Translations under genes and position numbers: made by a program
Shown: in pieces, positions 22,001 to 29,702 of the stretch
Position numbering within the stretch: position 1 is the stretch's first letter
Layout: each line of letters opens with the position of its first letter
Assembly (NCBI GenBank): GCA_903927005.1
Contig: CAIYLH010000110.1
Span: forward strand, 1-38,738
Source: an uncultured Pseudomonadota bacterium
GTDB lineage: Bacteria > Pseudomonadota > Gammaproteobacteria > Steroidobacterales > Steroidobacteraceae
Reading direction: 5' to 3'
Length of the DNA stretch: 38,738 nt
Notes under the pieces: generated by a model
Database searches by the model: none
Seen by the model: only the letters and a program-made list of their open reading frames with translations
What the model was told of the DNA's origin: nothing

Positions 22001-25000
22001 TATAGGTGCCGCCGCTGCCGACCGCGATCGCCGCGACCTTCATCGTGGCGCTCGCCACCGCGCCGCTACCGCCGCCGCCACTGAAGCCCACCGACGGCGT
22101 GCTGCTGTAACCCGAGCCGCTCGTGGTCACTGTCACCGCGCTAAGGCCAGCCGAGGCCGAAGACCAGGGACCGATGTTGCCCTGGAAGTCGGCACGCTTG
22201 ATGACCGGCGTCGCATCCGGGTACTCGGCGTCCGGCAGGTTGTAGTGATCCGCGAACGCCTGCACCGGCGTGACGGGCGTGTCCATGTAGGCGGTGAAGC
22301 CCGGCATGAACGGCGTTTCGTAGCAGAAGTTGCTGTACGCCGGGCTATAGGCCGGGTCCGTGATCATCTGCCCATGGGTCGGCGAGTCCGGATCGAGGTC
22401 CTTGATCGGGCCTGGATCGTTCATGCACGCCACCGACATCTGCGGCGCGTAGCCGGTCGGGTTCGGCGGGTTCACTTCCCAGCTGGAGAAGTACATGCCG
22501 TTGTAGGCACCCCACTGGTCAGCGTACACGCGGGTGACTTCGTCACCGACGAAGTTACGCATGCGGATCGGCAGGTTCGGCACGCCGAACTTCTCACCGA
22601 ACTGCGGCGAGAACGGATCGAACTCCGAGGCCATGTCGTTGGTCATGCCGCCGACGAAGTGGCCGGCGACGTGGTTCTTGGTGAACATGTAGAACTTGGC
22701 GTTGAGCGACTCCTGGTCGTGCAACGTCACTTCCTTGCGATCGCACAGCGGCCGGCTCGCGCCTGCGAACGGCGCGGTCTGCCCGGCGCTCGGGAACAGG
22801 CTCATCGTGTCCGGCACGATGCGCGTCTGGCCGACGCACGGCCACAACTGGTCGGTGCTGGCGAAGTCCTGACGCGTGTGTTGCACACCCAGGTTGGTGG
22901 TCGCGTTGACCGCATTGTTGGCGTTGTAGAAGGCGTTCATCGCCGCCTGGTCGGGCATGATGAAGATGTTGCCCAGACCCGCGAACTGCTGCGTGACCGG
23001 GGCCACGTAGATGTCGCCGACGAGGATGTTCTTGTCCTCTTCCTTGACCACTTCATAGCCCTGCGGGGTCACCACCTCGACCACGTACTTGCCTGGCGGC
23101 AGCACCGGGATCGGATCGCTAGGATCGACCGCGTTCGCCGTGCAGATCGAGCAGTTGGTGCCAGCTACCGGCGTATTCACGCCATTGAGCTTGCCCTGGC
23201 CCGACGGACGGCCCGAGGCCGGGTTGCGGTCGACGATGCTGGGGAACTGGTAGCGGCCGTCATACGGGGCCGGTTCAATCTGGTTCAACATCGACCAGCC
23301 GTCAAAGCACTTGAACTGCGCGTTGTAGGCGAGCTTGTGCTTGGCGCCGCCGATCGTGCCGTCGCCGTTGTAGGTCGTCGTGGCGTTGCCGGCCGCGTCG
23401 TAGTCCAGCCACATCTTGCTACCGGCGAGGGTCGCGAAGAAGCCGCTGGTCGGGTCCTGGCCCGGGCAGTTCATGTTCGGGATGTAGCTGCCGTCACCCA
23501 TCTGCAGCAGCGTGCCGGTGCCCGTGCCGTCGGTGCGGAAGCCCTGTGACCACTTGTCGAAGCTGCTGGTGACGGTCGTGTCGACCAGCGTCAGGGTCTT
23601 CGAGCCGTCGGCGGCCAGATCTTCCTTGTACAGGTTGACCTGGACGTTGGCGACGCCCGGCTCCCAGTTCAGCTGCACCAGCAGCGTCGGGTCGTCGAAC
23701 GGACGGGTGGAGGCGTACACCACCATGCCCTGGATGCCGCCGGTCTCGCCGGCCTTGAACGGCTTCATGCCGAAGTCGATGAAGCTGTGCTGGCCCAACA
23801 GACCCTGCCAGCCTTCGGTGTGCCACGGCGGGTCGATGCGACCGCTGGACAGGCCCGTGGTCGGCGCAGGCGCGGCCGTGCCGCCGAGGTAGGCGCTGCC
23901 GGTGAACGCGTCGCCCGCATCGGTGCAGTCGGCGCCGAGGCAGTAGACCGCGCCCGGGACGCGCAGCGCGACGGGCAGCGAGTTGCTCTCGTTGGTCGCC
24001 GCGAGGTGCGCGGCGGTGTTGGAGCACTTGGCCGCGTCGGCCGTGCAGTCGTCCGCACCACCGGCGTCATAGACCACGTGCTGGCTGGTCTGCTTGTAGC
24101 GGGTCGTGTCCGGCTCGACGATCAGCCAGTTCATGAACGGGAACACTTCGTTGTAGGTGGCGTAGCCACTCAGGTCGGTGCCGTTCCGGAAGCCAATGCT
24201 GCCGTCGCGGTAGCGGACCGTGATCGGCAGCAGCGGAATGCCCTGCTCCAGATCCTTGCCATCCCCATCGCGGTTCGGGATGCCGTCGTTGTTCAGGTCG
24301 ATGTAGGTGCGCGTGTACAGGTTCGTGCGCCACTGGGTGGCGGTCACGGTGACCGGGGTGACGCCATTGATGTTCACGGCCGTGACCAGGCCGTCGAGCA
24401 TGATGTCGTTCCACTGGTCGAACACGGCGAGCTTGAAGACGCCGTCCGGCAGGCCAGTGAAGCTGAACTTGCCGTCAGAGTCGCACTTGGTGAACGCGAA
24501 GTCCTGCTCGTCCGGAACGCCCAGCGCGACGTAGCAGTTGGAGAACGCGAACGCGTCGTAGGAGCCCGTGTCGAAGGTGCGCTCGTCCGGCGTACGGCTC
24601 ATGTGGTTGCCGTGCACCTGACCGGTGATCGAGGAGTGGCAGTTCAAGCCGCCACCCTTCGGCGCCGGATCGCACAGACCCGTGCCTGCGCTGTTCACGC
24701 GCCGGTCGTTGATGATCTTCGGATTGGCGAAGCCCATCTGGATGTGGAAGCCGCCAGGACCGAACTCCTGGAAGTACGACGGCTCACCTGGGCGCACGAA
24801 CGCCTCGTGCGGCTTGCCGCCGTCGAGGGTATTGGTCTGCAGCCATTCCTCACCACGCGCGATGCGATCGGCGGAGGGGGTGGCGGTGACCTCGTACAGG
24901 CCCGGATACAGGTTCTCGATCACGGCTTGGCCGGCCAGCGGCGAGCGTGTCTTGCCGTCCGACTCGTAAGTCGGGCAGGTCACGACCTTGGCCGCGTTGT

Positions 25001-28000
25001 TGTCGGCGTTGGAGCCGATCGGGCAGGCATTGAGCCCGGTCATCGGGTCCAGGGTGCCAGCCAACGAGTTGGTCACCGGCATGTTGAACATGTCGTAGGT
25101 GATCTGGCCGGTGTTGTCACCCAGCCCGCCCGCCTGATCGAGCAGCTCGATCTGGAAGCCACCCAGGCCCGCCTCGTTCGGCGCGACGATGTCTACACCG
25201 CCGCCGGCGTCGTTCTCACCGTTGAGCGGGTAGTCGTCCTCGTACACCAGCACCGCGATGCGCGCGGTCGGCAGCGGCGTCTCGGCCAGCGAGATCGTGA
25301 TCGCAGGCGCGATCGGGTTGTGGCGCGGATCGAACGCAGGGGCGATCTGGCCGCCACCCATGTTGTGACCACAGCTGCCGCTACCGGGCGCGAAGTCGGC
25401 CTCGGTCGGGCAGTCGAGCGCCGGATCGAACTTGCGCGTCCTGCCGTTGGAGTCGGTCACCGGGCCGCCGACGCCGGCCACGCTCGGGTTGATGCCATCG
25501 CCAGGCAGCACGGAGATGAAGTAGTGCTTGTTCGGGTCGAGCGCGACATCGGCCGGGCTGAGCTCCTGGCGCTGGGTCGCAGTGGTGCGGCAGACGCCGT
25601 TGCCGACGTCACAGACCGCCGCCTCGCCGAGCAGCGTCTGGCCGCTCTCGCAGGAGACCGAGCCCATGCAGCCGGTGGCCACGACCGGCATGCCGGCCGA
25701 ATGGAAGTTGTAGCCGAGCGCCTCGACCGGCACGGCCGGGCAGTCGCGACCGTAGGAGTCCTTCGGACGCACCGCGCCGCCGGTGTTGACCTGGCACTTC
25801 GGGTCGATCCAGAACGTGCGGTCTTCCTCGATGATCCAGCGGTAGTCGTTGGCCAGTGTCCAGCCGTGCTTCTGGTCCACCAGCGTGACCGCAAGACCCG
25901 AGCCCGTCGGGAACGTCAGCGATACCGTCGCAGGCGCGAGCGCGGGCGTGCCCTGCGAGTTCTTGACGTTGTAGGTGAACGAGTAGCTGCCTGCAGCCGG
26001 CGCGTACGCGACGAACGAGCCGTCGGCGTTGACCGTGACGGTGAGGCCTCCGATCGCATTGATAGTGCTTGGGTCAACGCTCAGCGTCCGGCCGGCCGGA
26101 TCGACGTCGTTGAGCAGCACGCCTGGCGGGCTGATCAGCAGCTGCTTGGCGTTGTTGGCAGCGAAGCTGTCGTCATGCAGCACCGGCGGGCCGCCGAGCG
26201 TGCAGCCCGGGTTGGCGCTGCTGGAAGCATCGCACTGGGTGATGGTCGCCGCCGGGGCCGGCAGGTTGTTGACGGTGTAGCTGAACGTGCCACCGCAAGC
26301 GGCAGGCGCCGGCGGCGGGGTGTAGCTGAACGTGCCGTTGGTCTGCAGCGACAGCGTGCCGGCCAGCGTGGCGGCGGTCAGGCTGACGCCGTTTGCGCCA
26401 CTGGTACCGCCGAGCAGGCCGCGCTGCGGGTCGGCGATGTCAAGCGGACGGCCGCTGACGCAGTAGTAGGTCTTGGCGACCACACCGCTGAGCTGGGTGT
26501 CGGAGCCACCGGCACCGGCGACGCCAACGCCTGCGGTCGCGCCACCGGCCACAGCGATATACGCCTGCATGCCGCCGTCGCGCTGGTTGTTGGTCGACAG
26601 GCTCAGCTGGCGATCGAAGATCGGGTAGGTCGCACGCGCGTAGCTGCCGGCGGCCTGAGTGGGCTTGACGATCACGTCATAGCTCTTGCCGGCGGCGAGG
26701 AACACCTCGTTCTGCAGGCGCGGCACGCCCGGCAGCGGATTGCCATCCTCGGCGATCAGCGTCATCGGCAGGCCGACAACCGACGGGATGTGCATGCGCA
26801 GGCCGGCGTTGACCAGTCGCAGCGCGACGTTGCCGCTGGTGGCCGTGGCCGACGCCAGGATCTGCGCGGTCGACGCGCCGATGCTGGTGCGATCGAACGA
26901 CACGCCGTTGACCAGGTAGTAGCGCGGGCTGAAGTTAACCGCCGGCGGGTAGCAGTTGTGCACTGACGGGTTGCCGCAGGCGCCGACCTGGCCGCTCCAC
27001 ACGGCGGTTTCGCTGAAGCCTGCGGTGGCAACCGCAGTGGCGACCGCGGCGTTCTGCACCGGGTCGATTTCGCTGAGCACGACCGGCACGCTCGCGTCGA
27101 ACGCCGAGGCGGCCGTGGTCGGCGTTTTGACGTCGGTCGGGAAGGTCTGCGCGGAGCCCGTCACGACCAGCACGCCGTACAGGCCCATCGGACCTTGAAT
27201 GGAAGGATGCGTACCCGACTCGATCAGGTAGGTGCCCGGACGCAGATTGCTCCAGGTCAGCGCGGTGGGCGTGGCCGCCCCTGCCAGCACTTCGGTGCCG
27301 AAGGACTGCACGCGCGGGCCCTGCGCCGGCGCGATCGCCGTCGGGCTGCCGGCGGTCTGGTATGCCGCCCAGCTCAGGGACGCCGCAGCACCGCTGCCGC
27401 CGCCGCCACTGAAGCTGACCGTCGGTGCCTCGGTGTAGCCACTGCCCAAGCTGGTCAGCGTGATGCCGGTCACAACGCCGCCGCTGACCGTCGCCTTGGC
27501 CGTGGCGCCAGAGCCACCGCCGACCCCCGGGGTCAGGATGACAGTCGGTGCTGAGGTGTAGCCCGAGCCGCCGGCGTCCACCTTGATCGAGCTTGCGCTG
27601 GAATCGATGCCGCCGATGCCAGGCCAGGTCGTGCCCTGCGGCGCGTGGGTGGGGCTCAGCGTGGTGGTGTGATGGCCAATGCCACCGACCAGTTCCAGAC
27701 CGCCGCCCAGCTGGCCGACGATCGTCAGCGAGGTCGGCACCAGGGTGGTGCCGGCCGCGAACGACAGGCTGTTGGTCAGGTTGATCGTCAGGCTCGTCCC
27801 GACGCCGCTGTACGGCACGGTGATGACGACCGGCGACCAGTTGCCACCGGCGTTCGGGTTGGCCGCGGCGCAGGTCGCGACCGTGTCGCCACCCAGGCAC
27901 TGGTAGCCCCACATCGGCACGCTCTGCCCGTCGGGCAGGGTCGTGCTGGTGGGAGCGGCGTTGAGGTTGACTGTAGCGCCCAGGACACCCTGGCTGGCTA

Positions 28001-28064
28001 GCAGGAGAGCAGCAGCCGCGAGGCGCGCGAAGCGCTTGACGGGCTGGGAGGTGTAACGATGCAT
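16020..28064 (-). CDS. Giant secreted protein: two cupredoxin domains, repeats, beta-helix and Ig-like modules
   Basis: The product is about 4014 aa. ATG 28064 has AGGAG 7 bases upstream, and residues 1-30 are a signal peptide. Residues about 31-305 and 325-505 are multicopper-oxidase-type cupredoxin domains (WGYQCLGG, GPMGLYGVLVV, LVNAGLRMHIPS) with the usual His/Cys motifs missing; a GSGYTSAPTV repeat tract (156-232) sits inside the first. Then come cadherin/VCBS-like segments (565-720), SdrD or Cna-B-like segments (935-1070 and later), a second repeat tract (1969-2209), an IPT-like region, a right-handed beta-helix (about 2335-2860) and a third repeat tract (3092-3229). The C-terminus has a choice-of-anchor Q ending (EAIDAGANA ... 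DIGAMEL), a DUF11 domain, an IPT-like domain and three choice-of-anchor D/HYDIN-like domains. No sorting tail is evident. It follows the two oxidase genes by 17 bases, so it may scaffold them at the cell surface. Confidence 0.85.
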   Translation of the reverse strand: MHRYTSQPVKRFARLAAAALLLASQGVLGATVNLNAAPTSTTLPDGQSVPMWGYQCLGGDTVATCAAANPNAGGNWSPVVITVPYSGVGTSLTINLTNSLSFAAGTTLVPTSLTIVGQLGGGLELVGGIGHHTTTLSPTHAPQGTTWPGIGGIDSSASSIKVDAGGSGYTSAPTVILTPGVGGGSGATAKATVSGGVVTGITLTSLGSGYTEAPTVSFSGGGGSGAAASLSWAAYQTAGSPTAIAPAQGPRVQSFGTEVLAGAATPTALTWSNLRPGTYLIESGTHPSIQGPMGLYGVLVVTGSAQTFPTDVKTPTTAASAFDASVPVVLSEIDPVQNAAVATAVATAGFSETAVWSGQVGACGNPSVHNCYPPAVNFSPRYYLVNGVSFDRTSIGASTAQILASATATSGNVALRLVNAGLRMHIPSVVGLPMTLIAEDGNPLPGVPRLQNEVFLAAGKSYDVIVKPTQAAGSYARATYPIFDRQLSLSTNNQRDGGMQAYIAVAGGATAGVGVAGAGGSDTQLSGVVAKTYYCVSGRPLDIADPQRGLLGGTSGANGVSLTAATLAGTLSLQTNGTFSYTPPPAPAACGGTFSYTVNNLPAPAATITQCDASSSANPGCTLGGPPVLHDDSFAANNAKQLLISPPGVLLNDVDPAGRTLSVDPSTINAIGGLTVTVNADGSFVAYAPAAGSYSFTYNVKNSQGTPALAPATVSLTFPTGSGLAVTLVDQKHGWTLANDYRWIIEEDRTFWIDPKCQVNTGGAVRPKDSYGRDCPAVPVEALGYNFHSAGMPVVATGCMGSVSCESGQTLLGEAAVCDVGNGVCRTTATQRQELSPADVALDPNKHYFISVLPGDGINPSVAGVGGPVTDSNGRTRKFDPALDCPTEADFAPGSGSCGHNMGGGQIAPAFDPRHNPIAPAITISLAETPLPTARIAVLVYEDDYPLNGENDAGGGVDIVAPNEAGLGGFQIELLDQAGGLGDNTGQITYDMFNMPVTNSLAGTLDPMTGLNACPIGSNADNNAAKVVTCPTYESDGKTRSPLAGQAVIENLYPGLYEVTATPSADRIARGEEWLQTNTLDGGKPHEAFVRPGEPSYFQEFGPGGFHIQMGFANPKIINDRRVNSAGTGLCDPAPKGGGLNCHSSITGQVHGNHMSRTPDERTFDTGSYDAFAFSNCYVALGVPDEQDFAFTKCDSDGKFSFTGLPDGVFKLAVFDQWNDIMLDGLVTAVNINGVTPVTVTATQWRTNLYTRTYIDLNNDGIPNRDGDGKDLEQGIPLLPITVRYRDGSIGFRNGTDLSGYATYNEVFPFMNWLIVEPDTTRYKQTSQHVVYDAGGADDCTADAAKCSNTAAHLAATNESNSLPVALRVPGAVYCLGADCTDAGDAFTGSAYLGGTAAPAPTTGLSSGRIDPPWHTEGWQGLLGQHSFIDFGMKPFKAGETGGIQGMVVYASTRPFDDPTLLVQLNWEPGVANVQVNLYKEDLAADGSKTLTLVDTTVTSSFDKWSQGFRTDGTGTGTLLQMGDGSYIPNMNCPGQDPTSGFFATLAGSKMWLDYDAAGNATTTYNGDGTIGGAKHKLAYNAQFKCFDGWSMLNQIEPAPYDGRYQFPSIVDRNPASGRPSGQGKLNGVNTPVAGTNCSICTANAVDPSDPIPVLPPGKYVVEVVTPQGYEVVKEEDKNILVGDIYVAPVTQQFAGLGNIFIMPDQAAMNAFYNANNAVNATTNLGVQHTRQDFASTDQLWPCVGQTRIVPDTMSLFPSAGQTAPFAGASRPLCDRKEVTLHDQESLNAKFYMFTKNHVAGHFVGGMTNDMASEFDPFSPQFGEKFGVPNLPIRMRNFVGDEVTRVYADQWGAYNGMYFSSWEVNPPNPTGYAPQMSVACMNDPGPIKDLDPDSPTHGQMITDPAYSPAYSNFCYETPFMPGFTAYMDTPVTPVQAFADHYNLPDAEYPDATPVIKRADFQGNIGPWSSASAGLSAVTVTTSGSGYSSTPSVGFSGGGGSGAVASATMKVAAIAVGSGGTYTTVPTVTLSGGGYSTLATATACLGVSSVAISNQGAGYVQNGNGCATVSFASPPNGGTRATGTVTLTSGRITAVNMTNRGCGYTSAPAITFGGNRTTVAVASATLGVASVSVGNAGAGYTSAPTVGFSGGTVAATATASLGVSALTLTSSGSGYTSAPSVTFNGGGGSGTVASATLGALTATAPLVLKSFGDRVVQNPQFAGPSASAAPYNQKTVTRHYGFGARCSSVGTGCAAVSGVTVGGLAATINSWDDGTINVSMPSGMAACPIAQRNVTTPAVCGEVVVTAGNGKQSIDGITVTIGGKAPTIVTTASPSSNKWGEFYPNPLQTAIDNATPGDLLILEAGAYRENVIMWKPVRLQGVGAGAVTINADAQPAGKMDAWRRRISCLFGLTIQGAPMTNVAQYDTSGEYSCPAEMYFRADRIPFEGFIGWDASSNGNLAQVLQEPSLMGAYEGAGVTVVGRGVNQAGVPRGSADLWGQIAGAGGFADGSRYVNGTSDCSTASKSATTADYGTGNFLCNPSSIDGVSVMNSSQGGGGIYLHGWNHYLQIANTRISANAGTLGGGINLGSGEAPPGFMLDGATCFAANDPNRPSPLPFCPPIPAGITVQENGAIPLQLNTYVHIHHNQIIDNASIGDALFSGSPAGAGGVTISAGSDFYQLDHNWIAANLTSSDGGGVAHIGVSFNSKINNNYVLFNQANNPTLPVDGGGIMIMGAQHDRTLASGVECGTTSDIDCPPGMGEGTGPNLVIDANLILGNSAEDGSGGGLRLRQINGEEVSVFPRTPDQWYGVTVTNNIIVNNVAGWDGGGVSLQDAFKIQFVNNTVASNDTTASAGVLFKTLGAIMASSPPPGCLPTADPTQPQNPNCMLTNGPHIPQPAGLVTMQNTPNMMAGMGRYFDNETGGWANNTSIVCPAGYGYGNAADTLASRTNGRCLLIGLPSVVNDLFWQNRAFHVEIVDSNGNAVTGTPTPNGQGLYSHQNIVALLPLVKQTFTGQCVDQASLPQVNGAAQQLYWDVGVRMDGLPNANGHNLYFDIPTVAGGYALEAAATAVLGGTFTQAATAAATVSPTIPHRLSSITVLNGGAGYTAVPTVTISGGGGTGATATATLVNGVVTAVTLGSGSGRGTNYTSAPTVSFSVAGAGTVRSISVWNPGAGYIATPTVTLVGGGGSGATATAIRSNAGLVTGVTVTNAGSGYTTAPDVVFSGGGLTPNSTDTSSSAGIALTAKNSIFSDNVNLLNTTAVSGSPSLVPASTPVQGQYCNGARIPPEQCSTNQGANNQGMCLGYFTPAGQSETFGVAPVFVFNGIKASATVDEGNNWINMTYGPLSLSRPVAGNGAVSAEPTVASAAVAAAGGAYTIMLGSEAIDAGANAGSVTSHDFFGLARPQGSSFDIGAMELPPIPVTIALTKTASVSSANPGNVFTYTISATNSGAINLVGGKIIDTLPAGITGTWTCAASGGASCASASGTGNITAASGGAVGLPVGGSVTFVINATVTNAATNGNRVNTVTVLMPAGYGNSLSNTASATVNVVVPPPTLTAINPVGLIKGATLASPNTVAATLTGTWLTGATGITVKVASSGATEAAVYCDTLVVVSPTSATAHCTAWSTATGGAHNVTITTPSGESNAVSLNVISTPPVLSVPGQPTAFGYYLPYSYATTVIGMSTGATFTLTNPAGSGGPVTVGVITLLGDYQLASNNCTNGLSVAAGASCTFVVNFVPTASGTRNGNVSIDVPGVGTVTLPMGIGSGANGNLTGTGKAPGVLTSSPAETCGVLGCAISGYNALSFGSHAIGVATSATFTYTNAGNGSLTVGNPGVVLTGTDYAVSRNSCPAGTVLAASASCTFVVTFTPTAAATRTGTVTVTSAAGDASTLGNSGITGTGTAAAVSLGTGNLSFSTIRSRLVDLTNNTAAAWTPSDFGSVAKTSGNGTWAVVTSGATVGTCNPASAVAVGGTCSIRVTFTPSSPTSSSPAVLSISGTAGGTTYAARLNLTGT
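18380..18790 (-). repeat. GxGYTxxPTV repeat tract C in the giant protein
   Basis: Four or so copies of a 25-40 residue motif, for example NGGAGYTAVPTVTISGGGG and NAGSGYTTAPDVVFSGGG. Each has Gly-Tyr-Thr, a Pro and a Gly-rich turn. The tract lies after the beta-helix. Confidence 0.75.
21440..22160 (-). repeat. GxGYTxxPTV repeat tract B in the giant protein
   Basis: About seven copies of the same motif (such as SGSGYSSTPSVGFSGGGG, NAGAGYTSAPTVGFSGG and SSGSGYTSAPSVTFNGGGG), linked by Ala/Thr-rich strands such as VASATLGV. The regular strand-turn pattern suggests a beta-solenoid or stacked beta-hairpins. Confidence 0.8.
27372..27598 (-). repeat. GxGYTxxPTV repeat tract A, inserted in a cupredoxin domain
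   Basis: Two copies (AGGSGYTSAPTVILTPGVGG and LGSGYTEAPTVSFSGGGGSG) lie between the early strands and the final GTYLIESGTHPS strand of the first cupredoxin domain of the giant protein. They therefore interrupt that fold. Confidence 0.75.
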
Positions 28065-28081
28065 CTCTATTCTCCTGAAGA

Positions 28082-29692
28082 TCAATTCGTTTCGTCGATC
28101 GCGGAATCGCGCGGGTCGACGAGCATCATCATCATCATGCCGCCGGGGAAAACGTTGTCCGTGGTGATCTCGCGCTCATTGTGCGAGTGCCACATGTAGG
28201 CGTAGCCACCGGCGGAGTTCGCGACGGTACCGGCCGGCGAGATCGGCGTGACGCCGACCGAACGCGCGGTCGCATCGCCACCGAGATAGGGACTGCCGCC
28301 ATACCAGGCGCCCTGCATCAGGATGTTCGGATCCGGCAGCGTCATCGGACCGCCGGCGGCCACCTGGCCGGTCGGGTTCTTCTCGAGCGCCTTGTTGTGA
28401 TCGCCGCACCACTCGTAGAAGTTGGCGGCGCTCGGGTCGGCTGTGTAATAGCCGTTCGCGTCCGGGATGCAGACGCTCGTGTCACCGGCATAGCCGTGAC
28501 CGAACACGTCCCAGTTCAGGCCCTTGCCGGTCCAGTAGAAGATGCCGTCCATCGTCATGCCGGGCGTGGTGGTGGTGGTGAACAGCAACGGGCCCGCAGG
28601 CACGCTGACGCCGGCGACGGCCGGGCTCAGCAGCAGGTTGCCGTCACGCGCCAGCACGCGCACGTGGTTGGCGTGTTCGTGGAACGGATGCTGCCAGCGG
28701 CCGTGGCCGACGATGCGCACCAGCGTCAACTCGCCCGGGTGCATGTGCGGGTTGCCGTTGTACGGCTGGCTCGGATACTGCGGCGCGTAGTTGGGATCCA
28801 TGTCATCGGGCATCGAGCGGCCGTTGACCAGGAAGTAACCGGGCGTGTACGGCTCGGTCGCAACCACCAGGCAACCGCCCGGGTTGGTGCAGCCGGTGCC
28901 GACCGGCTTCGCCAGATCGGCCAGCACCTGATCCTCGGCCTGCAGATGCACGTCGTCGTCCATCTCCGAGAACTGGAACAGGTACTCGCGGTCGTAGCAG
29001 CTGGCCGGGTGATCGTAGGCGGCGTGCGCGAGGCGGAAGTCGCCCTCGCCCGACTGCGCCCTGGCGAGCACGTTCTGCGCAGCAAGACCTGCGTTGCAGG
29101 CCGCAGGCACAGCGTTCGGCAGCACGATCAGTGCGCCGTACAGGCCCATCTCGATCTGCAGGTCGGCCTGCGTGCCGCTGTAATAGGAGTGCGTGCCGGG
29201 CGTGCTCGCGATGAAGGTGTAGCTGACCGTGTTGCAGCCGGCGTTCAACGCGAGGTTGCAGGCAGCGGCATTGCGCGCCTCCTGCGTCAGCACGCCGGGC
29301 GCGCCGCCCACCACCGCAGTGGTGACAAAGCCCGGAAACAGCATCGAGGTGCTACCCGCCGCGGCCGGCAGGTTGTTGGTCAGGTTGATCGTGACCGTAT
29401 CGCCCTCGGTGACGATCAGCGTCGGACCGGGCAGCTGCGCCGCAGGACAGAAACCATTGGAGATGGCCGCTGGCGCGAAGCCCGTCGGCGCCCCCAGGCA
29501 GCCGTAGCCCCAGGTGTAGACCGACTTGCCGTTGGGCTGCGAGGCGCGCGTCGCCGCGGCCTGCAGGTTGAACACAGGTCCGGTGATGCCGGGCGCCGCG
29601 GCGAGCGCCGGCAGCGCGAGCAGCGAGCCGAGCGCAATAACTACGCAGCGCAAGCGCTGGACGAGCAGAGACTGAGTATTGATTGGGTGCAT
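28082..29692 (-). CDS. Multicopper oxidase-type protein with two His-X-His pairs but no type 1 Cys
   Basis: The product is 536 aa. ATG 29692 has AGGAG 7 bases upstream, overlapping the previous gene's stop. The signal peptide ends near ALAAA (about residue 33). The first cupredoxin domain (about 35-195) starts like the giant protein (NGKSVYTWGYGCLG against DGQSVPMWGYQCLG) and ends EMGLYGALIVLP with GTHSYYSG in place of a copper motif. The second has HPFHEHANH (His335, 338, 340, 343) and, near the C-terminus, MWHSHNERE (His502, 504) followed by GGMMMMM. The Cys that normally lies between the two final His (HCH) is Ser503, so there should be no type 1 copper here. The missing elements are found in the upstream partner. 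Likely periplasmic or secreted; substrate unknown. Confidence 0.88.
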   Translation of the reverse strand: MHPINTQSLLVQRLRCVVIALGSLLALPALAAAPGITGPVFNLQAAATRASQPNGKSVYTWGYGCLGAPTGFAPAAISNGFCPAAQLPGPTLIVTEGDTVTINLTNNLPAAAGSTSMLFPGFVTTAVVGGAPGVLTQEARNAAACNLALNAGCNTVSYTFIASTPGTHSYYSGTQADLQIEMGLYGALIVLPNAVPAACNAGLAAQNVLARAQSGEGDFRLAHAAYDHPASCYDREYLFQFSEMDDDVHLQAEDQVLADLAKPVGTGCTNPGGCLVVATEPYTPGYFLVNGRSMPDDMDPNYAPQYPSQPYNGNPHMHPGELTLVRIVGHGRWQHPFHEHANHVRVLARDGNLLLSPAVAGVSVPAGPLLFTTTTTPGMTMDGIFYWTGKGLNWDVFGHGYAGDTSVCIPDANGYYTADPSAANFYEWCGDHNKALEKNPTGQVAAGGPMTLPDPNILMQGAWYGGSPYLGGDATARSVGVTPISPAGTVANSAGGYAYMWHSHNEREITTDNVFPGGMMMMMLVDPRDSAIDETN

Positions 29693-29702
29693 CGCTGCTC
29701 TC

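Noticed and set aside
19854-26966. Two very long plus-strand open frames (1231 and 1059 codons) opposite the giant gene
   Set aside because: They are rich in Arg, His, Asp and Val with no domain pattern. They are antisense shadows expected in high-GC coding DNA. The minus-strand frame has a ribosome site, signal peptide and recognisable domains.
16020-28064. Autotransporter reading of the giant protein
   Set aside because: It contains a beta-helix, but the C-terminus consists of HYDIN-like Ig domains with no outer-membrane barrel ending in Phe or Trp.
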